A DNA stretch of 24,680 nucleotides from assembly GCA_937915825.1 (NCBI GenBank), contig CALGGT010000041.1, positions 1 to 24,680 of the forward strand, given 5' to 3'. The DNA is from an uncultured Eubacterium sp. (lineage in GTDB: Bacteria; Bacillota; Clostridia; Lachnospirales; Lachnospiraceae). The position numbers were made by a program, and so were the translations under genes. Positions 15,088 through 22,025 of the stretch are shown here, piece after piece (the stretch's first letter is position 1; each line of letters starts with the position of its first letter). A model generated the notes under the pieces. That model had not been told where the DNA came from. It saw only the letters and a list, made by a program, of their open reading frames with translations, and searched no databases.

Positions 15088-15134
15088 AATAAGACTGGCT
15101 ATAGATAATTTCTATAACTAGTCTTATTTTTTTT
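15088..15134 (+). terminator. Rho-independent terminator after the HMA gene
   Basis: AATAAGACT (15088-15096) pairs with AGTCTTATT (15120-15128), with an inner TATAGA/TCTATA extension, and the T run continues to 15134. It separates the prepilin-HMA unit from metE. Confidence 0.9.
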
Positions 15135-15138
15135 CTAT

Positions 15139-15168
15139 TTTACAAGAAACCGGGTTTCAGAGTATACT
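15139..15168 (+). promoter_or_regulatory. metE promoter with palindrome in the spacer
   Basis: TTTACA (15139-15144), an 18-base spacer and TATACT (15163-15168). The spacer holds GAAACCGGGTTTC (15146-15158), a perfect 6+1+6 palindrome suited to a dimeric repressor. The leader from the predicted start to the ATG is only about 35 bases, too short for a SAM or cobalamin riboswitch or T-box. Confidence 0.7.
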
Positions 15169-15209
15169 TAAGAGTGTGATAATTCTAATATGAAACGGAG
15201 GATGATAAA

Positions 15210-17483
15210 ATGAAAACATCAATTGTCGGATTTCCACGTGTGGGAAAGCTGAGAGAATTAAAATTTGTGACGGAGAAATATTTCCGTGATGAAGTAAGTG
15301 AACAGGAATTAAAGGAAGAAGGAAGAAAGCTTCGTGAGGAGCATTGGACCTTGCAGAAGGAAAGCGGGTTGGATTATATTCCGTCCAATGAGTTTTCGTA
15401 CTATGATGGTGTGTTGGATGCAGCTGTACTTTTTAATATCATCCCCAACCGTTATCAGGAATTACGTTTATCGGAACAAGATACATATTTTGCCATGGCA
15501 AGAGGTTATCAGGGAGACCATGGCGACGTGAAAGCCCTGGCAATGAAAAAATGGTTTAATACCAACTACCATTATATGGTTCCGGAAATTGAGGATTCTA
15601 CCCAGATTCGTCTGGCTGGAACCAAGCCCCTGGAGGAATACAAACAGGCAAAGGATTTAGGGATTGAGACGAAACCGGTATTGGTGGGACCGTTTACTCT
15701 GTTGAAATTGGCTCATTACTTAGGTGAGAAGAAGGCGAAAGATTTCCGTGATGATCTGGCGGCTTCCTATGTGGAATTATTGGGAGAGCTGGCGGACCTG
15801 GGGGCGGAGCTGGTTCAATTGGATGAACCCTGTTTGGTAAAAGATATTACCAAGGAGGATCTTACGTTATTCTTGCAATTATATTCCACGATCCTGGAGA
15901 AGAAGGGATCTTTGAAGATTTTGCTTCAAACCTATTTTGGAGATATCCGTGATTGCTATCAGGAAATCGTTGGACTGGATTTTGATGCGATCGGGTTGGA
16001 TTTTATTGAAGGCAAGAAAACTTTGGAATTACTGAGAAACTACGGGTTTCCCAAGGATAAGGTTTTATTTGCCGGAGTGATCAATGGTAAAAATATTTGG
16101 CGAAATTCCTATGAGAAGAGCTTGCATATTTTGAAAGACTTGGAGAGCAAGGGAATACAAACGGTGGTTAGCTCCTCCTGTTCCCTTCTCCATGTCCCTT
16201 TTACATTGGAGAATGAGACCAAGTGGGATCGTTCGATCACGGAACATTTTTCCTTTGCAAAAGAAAAATTAAGTGAGTTGGCAGACTTGAAGAAGTTAAC
16301 GGAGTCGGCCGATTATGAGAAGGAAGAGTCCTATCAGAAGAATGTGGCCTTGTTTGCCAAGGACCGTCAGGCAGAGGATCCGGCTGTTCAGGCTCGTGTG
16401 GCTGCGATTAAAGAAAGTGATTTTACGCGTCTTCCCGCCTTTGATGATAGGGAGAAAGTTCAGAAAGAGCGCTTCCAGTTGCCGTTACTTCCTACTACGA
16501 CCATTGGTTCCTTCCCTCAAACAGCCGATGTAAAAGCGGAACGTACGAAGAAAAAGAAGGGTGAGATTACCGAGGAAGAGTATAACACCTTTATGAAAGA
16601 TAAAATTGCCGAATGCGTGAAGATGCAAGAGGACATTGGTATCGATGTATTGGTGCACGGCGAATTCGAGCGGAATGACATGGTAGAATATTTCGGAGAA
16701 AATATGAGCGGTTTCTTATTCTCGGAGAAGGCGTGGGTACAATCCTATGGAACCCGTTGCGTAAAGCCCCCGATCATTTGGGGGGATGTATCCAGAAAGA
16801 ATCCGATTACGGTTACCTGGTCGTCCTATGCAGCAGGTCTTACCGATCATCCCATGAAGGGAATGTTAACCGGTCCGGTAACGATCTTGAACTGGTCCTT
16901 CCCTCGAGAGGACATTTCCATCAAGGAATCTACGTATCAGATCGGATTGGCCATTCGGGATGAAGTTCTGGATTTGGAGAAGAATGGAATTTCCATTATT
17001 CAGGTGGATGAAGCGGCTTTGCGTGAGAAACTTCCTCTTCGAAAAGAAGATTGGTATACGGATTACCTGGATTGGGCGATCAAAGCGTTCCGCCTGGTTC
17101 ACAGCGGCGTAAAGCCGGAAACCCAGATCCATACCCATATGTGTTACAGTGAGTTCACGGATATTATCCGTGCCATTGATGATATGGATGCGGACGTGAT
17201 CACATTTGAGGCATCCCGTTCCAATCTGGAGATCCTGGATTCCTTACAGGAGAATCGTTTCCAGACCGAGGTTGGCCCGGGAGTATACGACATCCATTCT
17301 CCTCGTGTTCCTTCGGAAGAAGAGATTTATGCAGCCTTGGAGAAAATGCTGGCGAAGGTGGAGAAAACAAAGCTGTGGGTGAATCCGGATTGTGGTCTGA
17401 AGACCCGTGGTAATAAGGAAGTGAAGCCCAGCCTGGAGAACATGGTAAAAGCCGCCAAACGTATGAGAGAGGCGATTCAATAA
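15210..17483 (+). CDS. metE: Cobalamin-independent methionine synthase
   Basis: 757 residues, standard length; CGGAGG at 15195-15200 precedes ATG 15210. It transfers a methyl group from 5-methyl-tetrahydrofolate polyglutamate to homocysteine, in the cytoplasm. The N-terminal barrel starts with the typical SIVGFPRVGKLRELKF; the catalytic C-terminal barrel starts near TTTIGSFPQT. The four zinc ligands are all present: H643 and C645 in THMCYS, E667 in TFEASRS and C728 in NPDCGLKTR. The gene is alone between a promoter and a terminator. An enzyme needing no vitamin B12 suggests methionine synthesis in B12-poor conditions. Confidence 0.97.
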   Translation: MKTSIVGFPRVGKLRELKFVTEKYFRDEVSEQELKEEGRKLREEHWTLQKESGLDYIPSNEFSYYDGVLDAAVLFNIIPNRYQELRLSEQDTYFAMARGYQGDHGDVKALAMKKWFNTNYHYMVPEIEDSTQIRLAGTKPLEEYKQAKDLGIETKPVLVGPFTLLKLAHYLGEKKAKDFRDDLAASYVELLGELADLGAELVQLDEPCLVKDITKEDLTLFLQLYSTILEKKGSLKILLQTYFGDIRDCYQEIVGLDFDAIGLDFIEGKKTLELLRNYGFPKDKVLFAGVINGKNIWRNSYEKSLHILKDLESKGIQTVVSSSCSLLHVPFTLENETKWDRSITEHFSFAKEKLSELADLKKLTESADYEKEESYQKNVALFAKDRQAEDPAVQARVAAIKESDFTRLPAFDDREKVQKERFQLPLLPTTTIGSFPQTADVKAERTKKKKGEITEEEYNTFMKDKIAECVKMQEDIGIDVLVHGEFERNDMVEYFGENMSGFLFSEKAWVQSYGTRCVKPPIIWGDVSRKNPITVTWSSYAAGLTDHPMKGMLTGPVTILNWSFPREDISIKESTYQIGLAIRDEVLDLEKNGISIIQVDEAALREKLPLRKEDWYTDYLDWAIKAFRLVHSGVKPETQIHTHMCYSEFTDIIRAIDDMDADVITFEASRSNLEILDSLQENRFQTEVGPGVYDIHSPRVPSEEEIYAALEKMLAKVEKTKLWVNPDCGLKTRGNKEVKPSLENMVKAAKRMREAIQ

Positions 17484-17489
17484 GGAATT

Positions 17490-17504
17490 GATCTTTCGAA
17501 GATC
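17490..17504. repeat. Small palindrome after metE
   Basis: GATCTT TCG AAGATC, a perfect 6-bp stem with a 3-base loop, 6 bases after the metE stop and ahead of the terminator. No function assigned. Confidence 0.5.
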
Positions 17505-17526
17505 GAAGGATCGTCCCATAAAGTAG

Positions 17527-17572
17527 TACCCTAAATCTCTTGAATTTTAAGAGGATTTGGGGTATTATTTTT
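17527..17572 (+). terminator. Rho-independent terminator of metE
   Basis: TACCCTAAATCTCTT pairs with AAGAGGATTTGGGGTA (17549-17564) with one bulge and one mismatch or wobble, followed by TTATTTTTA. It lies just before the next gene, so any promoter for the envelope cluster must overlap or follow it; I see none that is convincing. Confidence 0.85.
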
Positions 17573-17604
17573 ATATATCATTTTATACGAGGAGAGAAAT
17601 CCAT

Positions 17605-18006
17605 ATGAGAGGAATGTTTGAGAAAAAAGTGTTTGTAGGGTTGATCCTATGTATGGCTCTTGTTCTGGGAGTTCTTCCTTCCGGAGATGCTGCTCAGGCG
17701 GTCAGCAAAGTAAAAAAGCAGGGGAATGGGTATTATGCCACAGCCGGCTGGACGGGGTACCGATATTACAAGAAACAATTATATAAATTTGACGCCAATC
17801 ATTTTATGAGCCTTACTTCTTTTCAAAAAGCAAAGAAAGCGATCCAATCCAAGTCTTATAAGAAATTGAAGAAGGCCATTGGCGGCGGAAAGAGGATCAA
17901 TCGTTATGCCAGCTGCAACGGGGGCAAATACGATTATATCTATCAGTTCGGCAATTGCAAAGTCTACACCACAGACGATAAGATTACCTATATCGCGAAG
18001 AGCTAA
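17605..18006 (+). CDS. Small secreted basic protein with ASC-type C-terminal domain
   Basis: 133 residues from ATG 17605, with GAGGAGAG about 10 bases upstream; ATG 17557 lies in the metE terminator and is rejected, ATG 17614 is a possible alternative. A signal peptide is clear (basic start, FVGLILCMALVLGVL, probable cut after AQA at 30-32). The mature part is rich in Lys and Tyr (GYYATAGWTGYRYYKKQ). Residues 83-133 resemble the C-terminal domain of the DHHW protein at 20245: a KxxKxxKxxIG helix, then RYASC, then YDYIYQFGNCKVYT and a final strand. I compare it by eye with small BLIP/SmpA-like folds; not verified. Not a recognised family. It is 44 bases upstream of the lipoprotein gene and probably co-transcribed. 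Confidence 0.78.
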   Translation: MRGMFEKKVFVGLILCMALVLGVLPSGDAAQAVSKVKKQGNGYYATAGWTGYRYYKKQLYKFDANHFMSLTSFQKAKKAIQSKSYKKLKKAIGGGKRINRYASCNGGKYDYIYQFGNCKVYTTDDKITYIAKS

Positions 18007-18050
18007 GAAAGAGGATGTAGGAATTTGGTACCTTCAAAAGGGGGAAGAGG

Positions 18051-18833
18051 ATGACAAAGAAACCGGAAAGAAAACCAGGAAAAATTCTAAGAACGATTGG
18101 CCTTTTTCTATTCCTGCTGGGAGTGATCACAGGGGTGAGTGCCTGTGGAACAAAGGAAAAATCAGTCGAGACGACGTCCGGTCCGGGGGTCGAAACAGAA
18201 GCAAAGGGTGAGAAGGATGGAACGGATGGGACCGATGGAACAAATGGGACGGAAGGAACGGATGGGACAAATAAGGGAGATTTAGCAGAGGGGGCAAACT
18301 CTGAGACTACAGGAGTAGATGAAATCGATGAAAAGAACGATTCTCTTGCGACAGCCACCCATGCTTCCAAGTTAGTCTCCTTAGGAGATGCGGAATTGGA
18401 TCGGGAGATTAAAAAATTAGCCGTTAAGTCAGGAGCCCTGGCAGGAGAAAGTTCCCGCAGCGAGCAATTTTACCTTATGTATGAAACGTTGTTAAAAAAA
18501 TCCGATTATCTGGGCGTGGGAACCCCGGATCTAAAAGAAGGCTGGGAAGTTGCGACAGCGACGGAGTTTCTAAAAAGCGGAAAAGGAAATTGCTACAGCT
18601 ATGGAAGTGCGGTGGGGATGATCGCCCAGGCGCTGGGAATTCGTGCGAAAGTCCGTGTGGGACAGGCAAAATGGAAAAAACGTTTTTATGAGGAACATTG
18701 TTGGGTATTGATTGAGGATTCCTGGATCGTAGATGGTTTGTTCAGCGACTTATCCGGGAAAGATCCGACCCACTTCTTTATGGTTACCCGAAAAGACATT
18801 GAAAAAACGGAAAAATGTGAATATATCATATAG
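18051..18833 (+). CDS. Lipoprotein with transglutaminase-like (papain-fold) domain
   Basis: 260 residues; AAGGGGGA (18037-18044) lies before ATG 18051. Residues 1-32 are a lipoprotein signal ending in the lipobox VSAC, with C32 the lipidated cysteine. Residues 57-74 are a low-complexity run of (D/N/E)GT triplets, likely a wall-spanning spacer. The C-terminal 130 residues are a transglutaminase-like core: nucleophile C181 in GKGNCYSYGSAVGMIAQALGIRAKVRVG, H216 in EEHCWVLI and D228 in WIVDGLF, the C-H-D order of the family. In bacterial surface proteins this fold can be a protease, amidase or cross-linking enzyme; the triad looks complete, so activity is plausible. It ends 16 bases before the MBOAT gene, suggesting it serves the same surface polymer or protein. 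Confidence 0.85.
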   Translation: MTKKPERKPGKILRTIGLFLFLLGVITGVSACGTKEKSVETTSGPGVETEAKGEKDGTDGTDGTNGTEGTDGTNKGDLAEGANSETTGVDEIDEKNDSLATATHASKLVSLGDAELDREIKKLAVKSGALAGESSRSEQFYLMYETLLKKSDYLGVGTPDLKEGWEVATATEFLKSGKGNCYSYGSAVGMIAQALGIRAKVRVGQAKWKKRFYEEHCWVLIEDSWIVDGLFSDLSGKDPTHFFMVTRKDIEKTEKCEYII

Positions 18834-18849
18834 AGATCCGGGGGAAATC

Positions 18850-20190
18850 ATGGTTTTTAGTTCGATGGTATTTTTATGTGTATTTTTGCCGGTTGTATTC
18901 CTGCTATACACATTCCTGCCCGGGATGCGGGCAAAAAATGGATTATTGATGATAGCAAGCATTTGCTTTTACGCATACGGGGAACCGGTGTATGTAGGGC
19001 TCATGCTTGCTTCGATTTTTATAAATTACTTTTTGGCCCGGGGAATTGCCCGGTATGAAAAATACAAAACGATTCTATTAGCGGTGGCAGTGGTGTTCAA
19101 TATCGGCAGTCTTACATTCTTTAAAATAGGTCCGGTATTGCCCATTGGCATTTCTTTCTATACGTTCCAGATTTTATCCTATGTCATCGATGTGTATCGA
19201 CAGGATGTGGAGGTTGAGACCAATCCGGGAAACATCCTTCTGTATGTCAGCTTTTTCCCTCAATTAATTGCAGGACCCATCGTGGAGTACCGGGATATCC
19301 GGGTCATGTTACAAAACCGAAAACAGGTGCCAACGGAGGTGCTGGAGGGCATTCGCAGATTTCAGCTGGGGCTTGCGAAAAAAGTATTGCTTGCCAATGG
19401 TGTGGGGAAAATGGCGGACGCGGTCTTTCAGGCCAAGGTAGGAGACCTTGGTACCGGGACGGCCTGGATGGGGGCAATCGGTTATACGTTACAGATCTAT
19501 TATGATTTCAGTGGTTACAGCGACATGGCCATTGGTTTAGGGCATATGTTTGGCTTTACATTTAAAGAAAATTTTGACCACCCCTATCTTGCTACCAGCA
19601 TTCGTGATTTCTGGAGACGGTGGCATATTTCCCTTTCGACCTGGCTGAAAGATTATCTCTACATCCCGCTGGGAGGAAATCGAAAAGGGAAAGGGAGAAC
19701 CCTGTTGAATAAGATCGTCGTATTTTTCTGTACTGGGTTTTGGCACGGAGGTACCTGGAATTTCATTGTGTGGGGGATGATGCATGGAATTTCTCTGGTA
19801 GCCGAGGACGCCCTGGGAATCCGGGAGAGAGGGAAGGAACGAGTGAGGGGCGGTTGGAAGGTGATCGGCTGGCTTTATACCATGCTTTTGGTGGTGGTTG
19901 CCTTCGTATTCTTCAATGCGAAGAATTTAGGTCATGCCGTGGGGATCTTAGGGACAATGTTCTGGCCCCGGGGTGGCGGAAACGCAGAAATCTTAGCTTC
20001 TGTGGGGACGCCTTATTGGTATGGGATATGCATCGTCAGTGTGCTTTGTCTGATTCCTCTACACAAGGTTTTTAAGGATCGGGGATTTGTTCGCATTCTG
20101 TCGTATGTGGGAACCTTTGTATTATGGCTGATCTGTTTGATGGAGCTTGCCAACGCCGGTTACAATCCTTTTATTTATTTTCGATTTTAG
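18850..20190 (+). CDS. MBOAT family O-acyltransferase (AlgI/DltB-like)
   Basis: 446 residues from ATG 18850, preceded by CCGGGGGA at 18839-18845; an in-frame ATG at 18733 is inside the upstream gene. The start MVFSSMVFLCVFLPVVFLLY is typical for the AlgI group. About ten membrane segments are seen. Family motifs are LPIGISFYTFQILSYVIDVYR, FPQLIAGPI, YYDFSGYSDMAIGLG, FWRRWHISLSTWLKDYLYIPLGG with H259, and GFWHGGTWNFIVWG with H299, the expected conserved histidine pair. The usual 20-residue segment between the first FFK and LPIGISFY is missing, making the protein slightly short. MBOATs of this group pass acyl groups, usually acetyl, across the membrane to an extracellular polysaccharide; the next gene is the usual extracytoplasmic partner. 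Confidence 0.94.
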   Translation: MVFSSMVFLCVFLPVVFLLYTFLPGMRAKNGLLMIASICFYAYGEPVYVGLMLASIFINYFLARGIARYEKYKTILLAVAVVFNIGSLTFFKIGPVLPIGISFYTFQILSYVIDVYRQDVEVETNPGNILLYVSFFPQLIAGPIVEYRDIRVMLQNRKQVPTEVLEGIRRFQLGLAKKVLLANGVGKMADAVFQAKVGDLGTGTAWMGAIGYTLQIYYDFSGYSDMAIGLGHMFGFTFKENFDHPYLATSIRDFWRRWHISLSTWLKDYLYIPLGGNRKGKGRTLLNKIVVFFCTGFWHGGTWNFIVWGMMHGISLVAEDALGIRERGKERVRGGWKVIGWLYTMLLVVVAFVFFNAKNLGHAVGILGTMFWPRGGGNAEILASVGTPYWYGICIVSVLCLIPLHKVFKDRGFVRILSYVGTFVLWLICLMELANAGYNPFIYFRF

Positions 20191-20244
20191 TTTCAAATAA
20201 CCGGAACGGATCACTTGTTAGCCATGCTAAGAAAGGAAGGGAAG

Positions 20245-21903
20245 ATGGATATGCGAAAGGAAGCCAGGATGGATCGGAGAAAGAAACTTGTGATTGGAAT
20301 CTATATGCTTGCGTGCCTGATGCCTCTCTTGCTCCTTCCTTTTTTCGGAAGAGAGGGGGCGGAGTCCGGGGAGCAGGCGGTACGGTTTCCGTCGGTATGG
20401 GACGGAAAAAAGATCAATGGAAATTTCTCCAGAGAAATGGGAGATTATTTTGCGGCCAATTTTGCGTTCCGGAAGGAATTGGTAACTTTAAAAGGGGTTT
20501 TGATGGAAGAACTTTTTCATTCATCTTCGAATGATCAGGTGATCGTGGGGAAGGAGGATGTATTGTTCTATGAAAGCTCCATTGCGGATTATACAGGAAA
20601 ATCCGGAGAAGATGTGGCAGCGGTCAAAGCAGTTGCTAGAAATCTGTCATTAATGGAAAAATGCTTGCAAGACCGAGGGATTCGTTTTTGTTTTACGGTG
20701 GCACCCAATAAGAATAGCTTGTATCCGGAATACATGCCGGATCGCTATTCGAAAAATGAGGATGGACGATTCATGACCAAACTGGATTCGGAACTTCAAC
20801 GAGAAGGCATTTCCTATGTGGATCTATTCTCCCTGTTCCGGGATTCAGGGAAAATGTATTATCATAAAAGAGATTCCCATTGGAATAACCAAGGGGCGGT
20901 TCTGGTGGAACAGACTCTGCTTACAAAGATTGGGTTTCTTCCCGGCACTCAGGAATTAACGGAAGAAAGAAAGGATTTTACCGGGGATCTGGATCAGATG
21001 ATCCGACCGAAGCAAATGAAAAAAGAATGGGAATTTTACGATCCGGCGGGGCATTCCTATGAGACCCTGCATAAGATCCAATCCAATTACGATCCCTATA
21101 TTGAGACAAATTGCTCTCAGGGGATTGGAAATCTGGTCCTATACCGGGACTCCTTCGGTAACTCCCTGCTTCCCTTTATGGCGGATCAGGTGGAACGTGG
21201 TATTTTCTCAAGATCCATGCCGGTGGATCCGGAGCTTACTGTAAGCGAGGATACGGATGTGGTGATCGTAGAGATCGTAGAACGGAATCTAAAATTATTA
21301 GCCGAACACGCGCCGGTGTTAGCGTCGGAGCGGATCAATGATCTGGAAGTTCCGGATCTGTCCGGGGAAGAAGAGATACAAATTGTTTCAGAACGCCGGG
21401 AAAATATGCTCTATGTGGAAGGAGAGCCCGGTGAAAATGCCCAGGAATTTTATCTTCAGGTGACCGATGGAAGTGGCGAAATCTCTTACTATCCCATGTA
21501 TCACACATTAGGAGAGCATAAGGAATATCGTGGGGCGGAGGCATATCTAAAGGGGCTAGAAACCGGGGATTATACCTTTGCTATCTTGCAAATCTCCGAT
21601 AAAAAAGCTATACTGAGTAAGGACGCTGCCACGGTTCATTGGGAGGAACCGGAGGAAACGGAGAAACCGGCGGAGGAAGAAGGGAAAAAGCATTCCGATG
21701 ATCTTCCCATAGCTCGGAGCTTTATTGGAAAAGATGTGAAGGAACTGATAGAAAAGATCGGGGAACCCAAGAGAAAATCTCTGGGCGCGTCCTGTGCCAC
21801 CGAAGGGGAGGATGGTCAATATTATTATCCGGACTTTACGGTATATACCCAGTCGGAAACCCGGGGTGGGACGCAGATCATTCAAAGTGTGGAAGAACAG
21901 TAG
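20245..21903 (+). CDS. DHHW / AlgJ-AlgX-like extracytoplasmic protein with extra C-terminal domain
   Basis: 552 residues from ATG 20245, with AAAGGAAGGG (20232-20241) upstream; ATG 20251 and TTG 20215 are alternatives. A membrane anchor is at about 15-35 (KKLVIGIYMLACLMPLLLLPFF). The SGNH-like domain includes ANFAFRKELV, VLFYESS, FTVAPNKNSLYPEYMPDRY, the DxHW motif KRDSHWNNQG (D210, H212) and YRDSFGNSLLP with candidate nucleophile S303. These are the features of DHHW proteins that work with MBOAT partners to O-acetylate exported polymers. Beyond residue 370 are a beta-rich region (375-475), a Glu/Pro linker (EEPEETEKPAEEEGKK) and a 60-residue C-terminal domain with ASC (515-517) and YYYPDFTVYTQ, similar to the small protein at 17605. 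The tail is an addition to the family core. Confidence 0.87.
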   Translation: MDMRKEARMDRRKKLVIGIYMLACLMPLLLLPFFGREGAESGEQAVRFPSVWDGKKINGNFSREMGDYFAANFAFRKELVTLKGVLMEELFHSSSNDQVIVGKEDVLFYESSIADYTGKSGEDVAAVKAVARNLSLMEKCLQDRGIRFCFTVAPNKNSLYPEYMPDRYSKNEDGRFMTKLDSELQREGISYVDLFSLFRDSGKMYYHKRDSHWNNQGAVLVEQTLLTKIGFLPGTQELTEERKDFTGDLDQMIRPKQMKKEWEFYDPAGHSYETLHKIQSNYDPYIETNCSQGIGNLVLYRDSFGNSLLPFMADQVERGIFSRSMPVDPELTVSEDTDVVIVEIVERNLKLLAEHAPVLASERINDLEVPDLSGEEEIQIVSERRENMLYVEGEPGENAQEFYLQVTDGSGEISYYPMYHTLGEHKEYRGAEAYLKGLETGDYTFAILQISDKKAILSKDAATVHWEEPEETEKPAEEEGKKHSDDLPIARSFIGKDVKELIEKIGEPKRKSLGASCATEGEDGQYYYPDFTVYTQSETRGGTQIIQSVEEQ

Positions 21904-21906
21904 TAT

Positions 21907-21934
21907 TTGCACATTTGGTATCATTCTTTAAGAT
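21907..21934 (+). promoter_or_regulatory. Weak candidate promoter before the Big_2 protein gene
   Basis: TTGCAC (21907-21912), 16 bases, TAAGAT (21929-21934). Matches are only moderate. The 122-base gap between the DHHW gene and the next start makes a separate promoter plausible. Confidence 0.25.
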
Positions 21935-22025
21935 ACGTTGTATGAGGGATTGTTTCGTTAAACTTAGATTGATTTGTTCAAATTATGAAAAGAAAAGATT
22001 TAGAAAGCAAGAGAGGAAGAAAATC

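Noticed and set aside
15169..15209. SAM, T-box or cobalamin riboswitch before metE
   Set aside because: The leader is too short and lacks any T-box or S-box core; the hairpin further up is the terminator of the previous gene.
18733..18849. Longer N-terminus for the MBOAT protein
   Set aside because: Those codons overlap the transglutaminase-like gene; ATG 18850 has its own ribosome site and gives the family-typical start.
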